From contig JADWOT020000002.1 of the NCBI GenBank assembly GCA_036345935.2, positions 19,620,342 to 19,684,341 of the forward strand: a stretch of DNA of 64,000 nucleotides, read 5' to 3'. A program made the translations under genes and the position numbers. Shown here in pieces: positions 24,560-37,109 of this stretch. Below the pieces are notes generated by a model, which had not been told where the DNA came from, did no database searches, and was given only the letters and a program-made list of their open reading frames with translations. Positions within the stretch are counted from its first letter, which is position 1; every line of letters starts with the position of its first letter. The stretch is from Taenia hydatigena (taxonomy: Eukaryota > Platyhelminthes > Cestoda > Cyclophyllidea > Taeniidae).

Positions 24560-26329
24560 CTCAGCAAAGGACTAATACCTTTTTGGAGAGATATTCACGA
24601 AAGTTACAAAACTAATTAGCATGCAACAATAAAATTAAGCAAGTGCTTCACAACTGGCAATAAACGGGATTTTTGCGTAGACTTAAGACCGACATTTGTG
24701 CAGTAGTGAGGAGCCAGCAAATGTATCTACAAATGTACAATCGTAATGAGGGCAGCACGTCACTCGCATGTCTCGGCAAAATTATTCAATTCCAAATTGC
24801 GCGGTGTCGGTACGATAATGCAGTTTGTGTCGGTCGCCAAATCAAGGAAAAATTAATGTCAGAGCCAAAATGGACTAAACACGTAGTGTCCCTAAACCAC
24901 ACCTCAAATATACCAACATCGAGTGGTGCAAAGATGGAGGACGCCCTGCAGTTGCCCACAAACACTTAATTGTTAATACTGAACGGTTCTGATTTACTAC
25001 AAGTAAATGCGCTCTGATGTTCATATCTTTGTTATGAAAAACAAACTTGCACTAAGTGACATCATCGCGACCTTACAATGGGATCGCGCGAGTCAGTGGT
25101 AAACGCCGATCCATCTCACGAATGCTTGTGTGCAGAATGACTTGCTCAGGCTTTTAGCTCTTATTTGCTAGCCTGAGATGGTTGGCATGCCGTGGTGCAC
25201 CTGTAATTGGATGAAGCTAGTGCTGCAACGCTTAATAGGAATGAAGTGATAGACACGCGCCAAAGCCAAGTAGGAATGGATATTATTTCAAGTGTACGAA
25301 TGAACTGCGAGGAGACTCTTTGGCAGCGCATAATCCCTTCTGCTTGACTAGTGATCAATTGTTGTGCATCACAAAGATGTCGCATTATTGTCTTCCTCTG
25401 CCTTCGGTCCCAGGCTGCTAAATGTGGTAGATTGGATACCGTTTGAGAGACACTACGATTCGCGCTAAGATATGGACCAGATTTTTACAAGGAATAAAAG
25501 AAAACTTCTTTCACGCTCATTTTGAAATCACTGGCAGGCTCTATTAGGGAATCCGGTTGCGTTCTGCCAAAAGATATCTGTTATGGTGGATGATTTTGAA
25601 AAAAAGGATCCTAGGCGCATAGTAAACACAGTAATTATTTGGATATGACAAACGATGTCAATGTTACTGTTGTCACTATGCACGTGTTGTAGAGCCTCAG
25701 TTCTTACCTTGTAAACGATCGATTTCGGCTGGTAAGAAAGCCACGTATTTGCTTCAAAGGAATTGGCAACACGCTTGCTTTCCTTCCAAATATAAGAGCC
25801 AAGTAAATAGAAGGAAGTACAATCACCAATATAGGTTTGGCTTTCTGTGACTTAACAGCGTTTATTAAAGCATAAAGCATTAAAATTGCTCAAAAAGAGA
25901 AAGTGATGGGTGGTTGTTTCAGTGGAATGGAGTAATGAAAGCAAATTGTCAAATTGGATTATCAAAACAGGACACAACGCCAACTATTTCATATTTAGCC
26001 CAAATTTGTGCAAGCGGATGTTATGTAGGGTTAGATTATGAGCAATGGAGGAAAGTTGTGACAATGACTTCAGCAAGGCCCTCTTCATTACGAAGCTGGA
26101 GTGGGAGCTAAGCTGGGTGCTAACAAGCCTCATATCTAGGCTGTGAACAAGATCGATCAATCATGGCTGTAATGATCGCGTTGCTATCTACCTATTGCAG
26201 TTAGTGCGGATCTCCATAAACGAAAGAGGAGCGGAAGGTGAGCGCGATCTTTGAAATGTGCTGGAAGTCAGTTACGTATCCGATGATCCCTGACCGGGAC
26301 AGGAATGGACATAAAAGTCGAAGCGCCAT

Positions 26330-27560
26330 CAGTGTGTAAAATGCTGTACACGAAGCACTTTCCATTGTCTAATCAGCTGTTTCTTTCCACTCTGTGGCTC
26401 TTGGAAACCGCAATGTGAAGTTGATTTGCAAGATGAGATCGTGTCTTTGTAGTATGAATTAGAGTGGCTGGTGATCGGTGATGCAGGACGGGTTTAACAC
26501 AACAGACACTGGTCATATGATAGCTTTTGTGAAATACCGGCTTCAGCTTTGAGCATGTGAGCTTAGACGATGAGCAGGAAACTTCAATAACAAAGGCAAA
26601 GTCGCGTGCTACAATATGGGAAGCAGACAAAAATTATGCTGATCTGCTGATCATGTAAAACCATTAATTTTGAGCTCCGTCTCTGTAAACGAATGTTGCT
26701 CATGATTTTACATGAATTATTGAGATAATGGCATTTGGGAGTCTGTGGGTTCATCAAACGTGTTAACCTTGGTGTTGCATGGAATTGTGGAAGTAATGAC
26801 TAGGCTTTCATGGAAAATCACGCTGTTCAGTGGACTTCATCACTATGAAATAATGGCAATGCTGCCAACGATTATGGCTCAAAAATTTGGCGGTTTCATG
26901 ACTCTGCAATTTATTGATGTCTTGTAAATAGAAAAGTGAGAGCAGTGTAGGAAATCGACAAGACCAACAGAGAGCAATGGAACCAATCTTTACGGTGATG
27001 GCCTCAGCTTGACAATGGGAATTGGCTACAATGATTTTGCAGCAGCGGTCATGTTTTACGCAGCGCTTTAAGGCGCACATCGAGTTAGAGTGACTACGTT
27101 GTCAATGATAGCTGTGGAAATGAACGTTCCTTGATCTAAGTAGTTAATCCAGCACAATGGTATTGAACAGGGTCGTTTGAAGGCCAAGCATAGCGTCGCG
27201 TATCTACTAATGGTGAACAACTCCTTCAATTATGGTGTTGCTTTTGGTGAGGTGGGAAAATCTAGTTAATTGCACCTGAAGCAGTTGCAGCGTTTGTTCA
27301 CGTGCAGTCGATGGAGGTGCTCAATGATTTTGCACCTCTCCTAATGGTGTTACTAAAGAGCCGTCTTTCAGTCACTCACGCTTGTCATCACATGGAGCCC
27401 AAACAACGCACCATTTGTTCTTTGACATCGTAAGGGTTAGTTTGCAGGTCAAATCTGATGCTCATCAAAAGCATCATGGTCGTCAGCATGAAGCGTAATA
27501 TCCAACGTGAAATACTAATTGAATACAGACATATTTTAGAGTTGTTTTGCCCTTCTCCAC
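26330..27560 (+). repeat. Compound repeat R1/Y, right-arm copy
   Basis: R1 lies in reverse sense at 26330-26930 and Y in forward sense at 26930-27560. It is the arm partner of 18790-20060 and also a same-strand match to the spacer copy 23090-24430. Confidence 0.7.
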
Positions 27561-28469
27561 TTGCTATATTGCCTAAGCAATTCTCAACGCCAGACAGGAG
27601 ACGTTTCAGCGATTACTCTTCTTTCTTGAGAACCGTCGTCATCCTCCTTTGAGGATGAAGCGGATTCTCTAAAACAGCATAATAGTCACCACTTTGACTT
27701 TTTCATTACAAAAACAAAGAAGAGTGATCCCTGCATGGTCTCACTCTACTGCTGCACAAAAACAAAAGACAAGGGGGAGAACTTTAGCGGGGCATCTCTG
27801 GTACCTTGCTGTGAATTGACCAGAGGATTGGATTGAATGAAAAACCACAATCTAGCTGCTCAAATGAGTAAATTTGTCTGAGAAGCTGAGTGAATCTTAC
27901 TGTCCGACATCATCATCAAGTCAATGAAGTGTCAAAAGTGCCATGTGGCTGGGTCATCAATTGTCGTCGCGAAGATACCATGACTGCATTGCAGAGAAAC
28001 CTACAGAGAGGTAGTATCTGCTTATGTCAACCTCAAGCATTGCACCATAAGATGCTACGTTCAATATTTTCCATGGTGAAGTGCAAAGCTGGGTATCTAC
28101 TCTGTCTCTTTGCCTACTACAAGATGCATGCCCCAGTGATCAGTGAGCAGTGTCATCGTCTGTAAGACCAAGCAATTACAATCAATTTGCACACAAGAGC
28201 GAAGGAGGCTCGGTAACCACACCTCACCGTGATGAAGTGAGGATTCAGCTCCCTTCTCAGACACTCTGGCACCCCCGTTGTCTGAAGGTCATTTTGCGGT
28301 GGAAGGAGATGTAATAGTCTCTAATCTCAACTCTCCTCTGTCGAGAGTGCTGTGCTGCGACCGTGTGTCTCCTTCATCGCACACAGTATCAAGGAATTGC
28401 TCTGCAAAGCAGTTGACATACTGATGTAGTAGCTAAAGAAAAAATTACGCAGCAATTAAGTTGAGCAGG
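27561..28469. other. Right-arm partner of 17880-18780
   Basis: No gene was recognised. It contains an inverted degenerate R3 relic near 27720-27870. Confidence 0.45.
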
Positions 28470-29460
28470 ATGTGAGCCTGCGATCGGGGACATGGTCGTG
28501 TGCTTCGGGAAGCGGTAGCTTTTGCTCTGTAGCTCTCGCGTAGTATCCACACACCTCACCTAGTCTTCCATGTGTGCCCTTCAAGCACAAAGCCGCAATC
28601 ACTTCTCGCATCCTAAGTGAACGCATAGTCTACATTGAAGAGCAGTTTTGTAACACACCTCTCATCCCTACTTCCATCCTTTCAGCCCTGAAGTAATCAC
28701 CATCCTTTCTCAACAGGACAATAAGTAGCGAGGGAGGAGGAAGAAGGAAAGAATAGAAGAAGCGTGTCACTCTCATCGACTGTTTTTAGTCATCAAACCA
28801 AGCACAGGATGCCAACGCGCATTCTGCAACTGCAGCTACCACCCGCTTGCTCTGCACTTTTACCTCTGATTCATCCTTAGTTCGTATTTTAACCTGGTTT
28901 GGAGTGAGCTGTCCTTAAATGAACCTCAGCTGTGTGACAGGTAGGAAGAAAGTTGATACAATTAACCCTTCATATGACAGCAAATACTCGTCGTACAGCC
29001 ATGTTTGAGACCAGAAACTTTTCCATCTGTCAATTGGTGGCATGAACTGGCTTTTGGTCAGCAACATTGAACACCCTCAAGGCATGCGCTTACACCTGCC
29101 CACCTTTATGGGCCATTTTTGCACCACGAAAAGCTTTATGCAATTCACTTGACCACTTTCAGCGGCTAAAAGCTGTCAATTAGGGGAATGCGATGCATTA
29201 TTGCTCCATAATCTATTGGAAACCTCCACTGACAGCTACCATCGTTTGCTACCATTCGTGCGCCCAATGGACACTTTTGTCAGACTAAAGAATTTAGACC
29301 CTTCTTTCCAAAATGCCAACCCGGATTCAAAAAGACGCCAGAGACTCCGGCAAACCTTCTACTTTTCCTTTCCTTTGTTCTCCTTACCCTCTATCCCTTT
29401 ACACTATGGCGTAATAGCATGATTCATGCAAAGATTTTATCACATTGTACCTTTTTTCAT
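28470..29460 (+). repeat. Dispersed repeat R2, copy 3 (right arm)
   Basis: This is the partner of 16990-17880. It has 'ctcgcatcctaagtgaacg', 'tctcaacaggacaataag', 'atcaaaccaagcacagg', 'aaatgaacctcagctgtgtg' and 'aaagctgtcaatt' in order. Its 3' part also resembles about 40880-41000 ('ttctccttaccct', 'tagcatga', 'tttt..cacatt'). Confidence 0.65.
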
Positions 29461-29469
29461 CTACATGTG

Positions 29470-30050
29470 AGTAGCATCAGGTGGAAGATAATGAGAGTAG
29501 GCATGAGGGGTGCGACAGCCGCCTCTGTTACTTTCCTTGTGTAAAATCATCACCTAGAAGTGATGTACACTGGTAGTACCTGCAGCCATAGTCAGTGAAG
29601 TCTTTTCTGCCAGTTAACTGGGGAGCTGCAGTACCAACTAATTGCACATACAAATCGCTGCATTGATGTCCTCACAACGAGATTGGCAACGTTGATAAAA
29701 GTGAAGAACACATTTTGGCCTCATCAAAGGGTGGCTGTGGCGTACCCAACCGGCATGTCAAACGGGCATCGCTCGCCGTTGGGAGTAAAACATAAACTAG
29801 GTGTCTGGTTAATCATCGATCCACCGAGTGAGAGAAGCAATGGCAAGTAGCGTCTGTGATTACCTCTAGGATTCGAGACATTCATGGGATCGGAATGCAA
29901 CCGATAGAGGAGTATTGCCTCACAAAAACTCCAGCACTGCTATCCTCAATCAACGTAAATTTTCTCCGGTCTACAAACTGCATGATGGCTTGATCACTGG
30001 CAAGTCCTGTTGGCCAATGGACAGTTACACTCTAGCCTTTGATGTCAGCC
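29470..30050. other. Right-arm-specific segment with no left-arm partner
   Basis: The left arm goes directly from the partner of 30060 (near 16950) to the partner of 29460 (near 17000), so this segment is an insertion here or a deletion there. It shows no long open frame. Part of it weakly resembles 3330-3790. No clear terminal repeats or target-site duplication could be made out by eye. Confidence 0.65.
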
Positions 30051-32289
30051 TAATGGTCTACCTATTGACAGGCTAGTCAATGTCTGACTTGCATCTTAGT
30101 CAACGCAAACATAATTCAGCACTTATGCCATCTAAAATTGCACTTAAGGTATCATAAATACTTTGAGCATCAGGTAGTCATCCCACATCCATCCTCAAAA
30201 AAGCCCAGAAATGAGCTTCAAGCAGTAACTGTTGTCAAATTTATCGCTACGACGCCACTTTTGCTATCTAAACGCCTTTAAATGTGCTCGCATTCAGATA
30301 CCACTCTCTCATCGAATAGCACATCAATAGTACGATCACTAGGCTGTATCTCACCTACTTATATCGCCTCACCCACCTAATCCGACTGTCCAATTTATTT
30401 GTAGTGCTCTCAGTAATCCACTAGTCAGCCAGCCAGCCAGCCAGCTAGCCATGTTAATGTTCAAGTAAGAGGATTGGTTCGGTCCTAATTAATTATCATC
30501 AAAGTTGTCAAATGACTGGAAAAAGGTGTCGGTGCAAGTGGGCTTCCTTGAAGGTAGTCATACACAGTAGATCGGATAGGAGATTTTTGGTTTTTGTTTA
30601 CTTCGGTAGCGTTTCCATATCACTACAATCAAGATTGCCTTCTGCTGCAGTCTAACAGCCACCATGTGGTATGCTAAGCTGCTGGAGAACCAAGGCAGAC
30701 CAAATGATCCCAACCAAACCAGCAACAGTTTGAGGAGGATCATCTGTAGGCAATACATTAGTGTTCTACCCACACATAGGTGTATCAGGTCGAACTGAGG
30801 CTTTTTAACACACTGTGAAATAAAGTTTCGACGAATGGGGCCTAATCAATTTACGCGCCATGTCCATGGAATTCGCTAACTGGAGTTGTGTAGGAAGCAT
30901 TGGTAGAAGAACCCTGTGAAGGAGAGAAAGGTAGGTGCTTCGAAGTGTGTAAAGCCTAGAGCAACTGTCCATATCTCGTGAAGTATTTTATTGCCATGCA
31001 ATCATCATGGCACCACTTGAGTTGACATGAAACAGCCAATTAAAGGGTAGTCTCATGCTTTCATTGACATTGACAGCTATCACTGGAGTTATCCTTTTGC
31101 TTAGCATTCGCTGCCATGCACACACGTGATGTTCAAGTCGTCTTTTTCGTTGCAGTGTAAGTTGTTGAGTGATTTACCAGTCGAACCACCCACTTGACCA
31201 ATAAACAATCCAAGTGACCACCAGTTTGAATAGGGATTATTTCTTGCCAGCAGCTATGACACATTGCCTACGTTCTCAAAAGTGCGTAGACTAGCATCTC
31301 GATTGGCTGATGCTGTCTATAACGACCTCACAGTCAAAAGTGAACGTAACTCCAGATTGATAAGCTGTTCAGCATATTGGTTCATTTAATGGTAACAACC
31401 TGCTTCACCTGGTTACCAATGGTTACGTTACGCTCCCAACTATATAGTAGCCAGTCGGTCATTTGAATCGGATTCGAAAGCTGTTGTTGATAGCCTGACT
31501 AGGCAATCAAACAAACATCCATCCAGCCAACAGTCCAAATTGGGATATGGATGGGCCACGGAAATGGCTTCACTGAACGGCCTTTCAAATGTGCTTCTTC
31601 GCCTCCTTTTCCCATATTCAGACAAGCCATTTATTAGTAAAAATGGAACGTTTTGGAGTGAGTTTCTTCACACTGAGTTGTAAGCTCGGCTGCCAGTGAT
31701 CAAAGGACGTCGTTTTCGTCAATGCAACTCTAACCTTAAATGATGACAACTGCGGGAATCCTCTTTGCTGTGTCGGCAACCTTGCTCTAAGTCACATGAC
31801 GCAAAATGTAGTTCAAGTTGCCCTTACGTGGAAGCGCAACAACTGATAACATTGTTGAATGACTTCAACCTCGTTTCTCTATTCCTCGGCACTCATGCAG
31901 ATTTGATGCCTGGCCAATCACCCTAGTTTTGCTTGCCATTAATGTCATTTCGACGACCCTGTTCAGGGGCTGAAGTAGTCGAATATCAGAGCAGTTTGCA
32001 GGTGAAAGTGATTAATTGAGCTGTTGGGTACCCTTTCTTTACGATGCATCATGCAAGTCAAAGTAGAATTCTACTCATTGTAGCGTTTGAATTCGGGATA
32101 CTGACAAGTCAGTGTGAATCAAGCAGCGTAGCCTAAATGAACAATGTGGACGACATTAAAATGGTGGGGTATTCTTGGCATTCCGACACATGAAAATGCT
32201 GGAATGGCCCTTCGTACTCTGCAACACATCTGCTATGTCTTACTGATGCTGGCATTTCGAATTAAGGGATTTGATAAGTCCACTCTAAC
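30051..32289. other. Right-arm partner of 14760-16990
   Basis: No gene was recognised. There is a longer GCCA/GGCT run at 30425-30450 than in the left arm. Confidence 0.45.
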
Positions 32290-33480
32290 GAAGTTGCTTT
32301 GTCAGGCTACAGATAGTACGCGCGAGAGATAGCCAATGGTGGTAGCTGTAAGTAGAGGTTTCCGAACGGTGCTGGGCTTTACCAAATTGACAGCTTTTAG
32401 CGATTGTAAGAGATCACCGGGACAAGCAAGTATAAACGCACGTCTTAGCAGTGTTCGATGTCTTACTGACCGCAAGGCCAAATCATGACAACAGCTGACC
32501 GAGGCACAAGGTTCTGATCTTGCGCTTGTCGTATGAAGGGCAGTCGCACTTGCTTTTTTCCTTCTTGTCAAGCAGCTGAGGTTCATTTAAAGACAGTTTA
32601 CGCCATAACAGTTAAAGCACGAGCAAGGGGTGAAGTGAAGTGAAGTTGCAGAATGCTATTGCTGCGAAGCATCAATGCGCATTGGCACCCTGTGCTTGGT
32701 TTGCTGACTGGAAGCAGTCATTCACTCATTCTAACATTCCAACAGCCCTATCTGGGGGACTGGTTAATGACACACTACTTTTAGTTTCCCTGCCCCTTCT
32801 CCCGCTTATTGTCCTGTTGGAAAAGGGCAGCGAATCGCGATGGTAATTGCCTCAAGGCCTTAAAGATGAGAGCAAGGAGGAGGCTTACAATACTGCTCTT
32901 TAAAGTAGACTGTGCGTTTGCTCAGGATGCAAGCAGAAGCACGGCATTGTGCTTGAAGGACCTGCATGGAAGACCGGGTGTGGTGTGTGGGTGCTACGTC
33001 GGTGTAGGGAATCGACATGAATTTTGCACTGCACTGCTTACCTGTGAGTGCCCAAGTCAAAGAAACGGATAACTCACCTTCGTCACCCTCACTCAACCTT
33101 TTTCCGCCCATCACACCGCCTTCTCATCCACACAATGCCCGTCTCTCAGTTACTGTTGCCACATGGCGTAGAGACTACTCCAGTGTACACACATTGTTAT
33201 GCACTTGCCCAAAGTGACTGTAATGTCTCAAGCCGTGTCGAATGCGTGGCCCAATCATACTATCAGGTGGTCACCACACCTTTGTCAGTTGACCAACTCC
33301 CCACATGTTCAGGGTTATGTAATACGTCATTTGTCCCAGATGATCACTCAGACCTCTAGCCAGAGGTCGATTCTTGCGTCACTTAACCCTGAAATTCACC
33401 TTGAATCCGGACAATGGGTCCGATTTCACGTCTTTTTACCTGCATATTGACCAGGGGTCTAGCATTGCTCCGTCCTTCTT
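32290..33480 (-). repeat. Dispersed repeat R2, copy 4 (right arm, inverted)
   Basis: This is the partner of 13545-14760 and the second half of the right arm's convergent R2 pair. Frames at 32809-33072 and 33017-33359 differ from those of other copies. Confidence 0.65.
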
Positions 33481-34740
33481 CATTCTCACTTATTATCCTG
33501 CTGTGAATAAGTGGCGAATCGCAATGGTGATTGAACGAAAGCCCTGCTCTTAGGCTTCATTTTGAGCTTTTGTGACCAGAGCTGACCCCTTGTGTCTACT
33601 AAGTAAAAGTTGCAGTTTGTTAAAATGAAGTCCACGTTCAGTGCTATAGATCCATTCCGATCTCATCGTTGTCAATGCTCATCACTCACACTTCACCATA
33701 GAATGCAAGGGATAACACAGTGTGGATGTAAAAATGGGCCCACTTAACCAACATATCAACAGGTAATCCCTTTACACTTTGAGTCCATACTATTTTGCGT
33801 GAAGACAAGACAGTGGCTGAGGCTTGCAAAGTTTGTTGCTAAGAAAACAGAGGCATTTGGCTATGCAATCACACGGCGAAGTACAATTAAATGCCTGCAA
33901 TGCTAATGGAGTACAACACTACACCAATGGAAGAGGTGGATTTCGCTGCAAGTCCACAAAGGGGCATTAGGTATATTACAGCAGGCATAGGAACCACAGC
34001 ACTAATAATGAAAATGTTAGATCCTTACGAATGTGGTGGGAATGATGCGTGGACAGAGTAAAAGTTGCTGATAACGTTGCAACGTAAATGGACATTGACG
34101 GCCCGAAGTAATTGTGGCATCACGGATTGCTTGCCCAATGTGAGGAAAGAAGCGACACTTTCTGAGGCAGATTTGCAAACAGGCTGAGTGAGGAAAGTAA
34201 GACTGTCTGCATATTAAGCTCTTTTAAAGCAAACAATAATATGCGCCTCGAATTGAGCGTAGAAAGCGTACAATCACTAATTGTCTAACGAATGGCCTCG
34301 AAACCATGAGGTAGCCAAGGGCTCATTAAACTTACTACTTCTTTTAATTTATAGAACATCGCAACAACCATGATAATCATAACAAAATGCCAAGGTTAAC
34401 TCGACTTCTTTTATACAAATACTGTATTCAGATCTCCAAAAATACGCTATTGTACCATTCGTTCGACATTACCAATTAAGTTCTTTGTGACTTGGTCCCT
34501 ACTCTTCGTAGAGGGCATTTCTTGAAAATCAGGCCCATTTGCCATGTGCTCCCATTTCATGCTGCATTATGGAGACAAATTCTCAACATTGGCATTAAAT
34601 CTACAGCTCGTAGGCTTCTATTCTTGAGGCAAACACGTCTCCTTCTTCTTCTTCTTTACCGCGCACATTACTATCTCCCAGACCCTCACAAGTTGCCCTC
34701 TCCTCATAGCCGCATTCATTAAGATGTGTGAGTTTGTGTG
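33481..34740. other. Right-arm partner of 12280-13545
   Basis: This is the downstream flank of the right CAP gene. No additional gene was recognised. Confidence 0.45.
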
Positions 34741-34742
34741 TA

Positions 34743-34748
34743 TTTATT
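34743..34748 (-). terminator. Polyadenylation signal of right CAP gene
   Basis: AATAAA on the minus strand lies about 190 bases past the stop codon and is conserved with the left arm. Confidence 0.5.
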
Positions 34749-34937
34749 TGGCCATAAAGGCAAAGTGGAAAACAAAGAAGACATACCAGAGAATTGACAG
34801 AGCTTAAAGGTGGAAAAGTAGAAAAATGTGCTGAGAGTACTTGGAGAAATGGCGACTGATTCGCAGCACATAATTTTGGCTACGGTTAGTACAGATAGCA
34901 CGCATTTACTCCTTATACACTACACAGGCTGGAATCG

Positions 34938-36030
34938 TTACATTTTGTTATGGCTTTTCAGCTCTTCAACGCATTGGTTGCGGTGACATATCCATCCACT
35001 AGGGCAATCGCTGCAGCTGCGTCCTTGCTTGTATGGTAGTTGATCCCATGCGTATCGAATTCTAAAGGAATGCGCATGTAGCAGTGTATCGATAGGCTTC
35101 TCATCGGTCACACGATCAGACAAAACCGAACTTACGGAGGCCTATAGACGCACACAATCAAATATTGTGGATTCTTTAATTTAGGCACAAGGCCATCGCA
35201 TTGATCCATTGCACAGCCCACCTCAGTCGTGGTTGCCCACACCATCTGCTTAGGTAGAGAGAAAGGCATGACAGGACGTACCATCTCGTACTAAGCCATT
35301 CATTATCACACCATCATGCACATGACGCCACTCCTTTACACCTCTTCTGTCCACACAGCAGTTCAATTAGGCACTCAGTAGTAAGGAGTGAGTGGCTTTG
35401 CTGTGTAGATTGGATTGCATCCACACTCTGCATTTCATGAGTAGCACATGCACACATGCACACACAATTTCCTCACCTGTGTGTAGTGAATACAGGGCCC
35501 TGTGCAAGAGTTGTTGTAATAATTGTAGTTCTTGGCTTCTTTCTTCCAGGCATACACGCCCTCAGTAATGTTTGGCTTTTTGTCACTAATAACGACGAAA
35601 TTTCGTGCAGCCAATTCGTAGGGCCACATGAAATGATATGGGAAGCTGCACTGCCAGATCCAACTTTCTGCCAGACGTCCCAATTTTTCTGAATACCTCT
35701 AGATAAAGAACATTTACACGCAAAACAGATTATGGTGTCAGCACATGTCTAGTCAACCACGCAGGTGTTGGGAGCGAACGTACCAATAGTCGCATATTGC
35801 TGGCAGGTGGTTGTACATTTTTACGAACTTCCCAATGAGCCTCAAGAAGTTGGTCCCGCTCGACCGATGTGGGTAGATAACAGGCTACCATGGCAATGAC
35901 AGTAATCAGGCTGAAGACCACCGTCACAAAGAGACCTGACACAGCGAGAAGTGTGCAGAGCAACAGTTGAGGATGATGATGGTGAAAGATGCTAAGTAAT
36001 GAACAACTCACCACTCCGTGCGCGCGTCAT
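34938..36030 (-). CDS. CAP-superfamily (venom-allergen-like) protein, open right-arm copy
   Basis: Five exons on the minus strand: 36030-36012, 35935-35784, 35698-35477, 35245-35136 and 35061-34938. All introns are GT-AG and short (76, 85, 231 and 74 bases), with phases 1, 0, 0 and 2. The product is 208 residues. Residues 7-25 form one hydrophobic segment, a signal peptide or anchor. The CAP domain spans about 32-168, with LLEAH40WEVR, SNM (52-54), EGVYAWKKE (103-111), C122/C126, H128-YTQ-MVWATTTEVGC (to 142) and YLIVCVYRPP (159-168). Cys 184, 187, 193 and 198 make a CSxCP-type hinge. Of the usual cation-binding tetrad, His40, Glu111 and His128 are present. The canonical HN is HW, and the usual G(Q/E)N is ARN, so metal binding may be altered. 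Worm CAP proteins are typically secreted at the host interface; no enzymatic role is claimed. The short exon 1 was chosen because its ATG, donor and spacing are kept in both arms while the first intron's microsatellite is not. Confidence 0.82.
35446..35467 (+). repeat. CA microsatellite in right CAP intron 3
   Basis: A short CACATG/CACACA run, the counterpart of the GT run at 11551-11572, of different length and purity. Confidence 0.6.
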
Positions 36031-36067
36031 CGTGGCAAAGGGGCTTGGAGGGCAAGATAATCCCACA

Positions 36068-36075
36068 TATTTATA
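36068..36075 (-). promoter_or_regulatory. TATA box of right CAP gene
   Basis: TATAAATA on the minus strand lies 45 bases upstream of the ATG, the same octamer and spacing as in the left arm. Confidence 0.6.
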
Positions 36076-36079
36076 CGTA

Positions 36080-37109
36080 AATCATGGGGTGTGGTGTGAT
36101 ATGATTGGAAGTGGTGTAATCAAACAGTCTATGGCATCACATTGGTTGGGATAATCCCCCCCCCCCCCACTCATGGTCCAGGTCAAGCCGACTTAGAATT
36201 GTAGATCTGCTGATTAGGCTTGCTCTCATTTCACATTTCCGATGCAATAGCAGACACAGTTTGCAGAGTAGGCGGATTCGAAAGGACTCAAGTGTTCTGA
36301 TCCTAACCATGTGATTCATATGCACTGCAGTCCCGTTTAGCTGCTTTTTGGCAGTTCTAAGTCCAACAGACCAAATCACTGGCAGACAATCATATTGCAG
36401 CAAATTTTTAGATTGTGCGGGCATTATCACATTTATGCGAAGATTATGGCATCGGGTGGTACCCTACCTCACTATTTTAAATTTTACAACTTGTCAACAC
36501 CTCACCCTCCATGATCACTAGTGCATTTTCTATGCCACATAATTTACAATGGTTCCTTCTACTCAGTCTTCCATAGACAACACTCAGAAATTGGAAAAGA
36601 GATCGCGAGTTGCTCTCTGTGTTTATGATAGTTAGTGTCCCTCATTTGTCTCACTGCCATTAAATTAGGAAATGCCTAGTTTGAAATACGTTGTGTAAGC
36701 GCGTGGCTAAAAGATGACTATGGTAGGATTTACTGCATGACCAACTACATCCTCGTCTTTCTTAGATTGGAAAGAATCTCTATTAAATTTTTCTTCCTCT
36801 CTACTTTACAAATACTTAGCTCCTGTCAATGCTTTTTAGTGACAGTGTCACGAAACATGGTTTCGGCATTCGACACTGCTGAATGAACTGCCCATGCAGT
36901 TGGGCGCCAGCAAGATGAAAGTTTTGACGGTCTTTGCCTTGAGTCCTTCAGTTTCTTATTCAATGTGCCTATTGCAGACTATCCAACGCTACCATTTACG
37001 CTGATGTGTTCAGTGTCACTGTAGAGAGCTATTTCTTCAGTTCCACCAATAAATTGGATGCCTTGTCTCTTAATTAGCCAACTTTCAAGCGAGAAACCAA
37101 CCAATCATT
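36080..37109. other. Right-arm DNA upstream of the CAP gene
   Basis: Partner of 9871-10920. It contains a 13-C homopolymer at 36156-36168. No gene was recognised. Confidence 0.45.
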
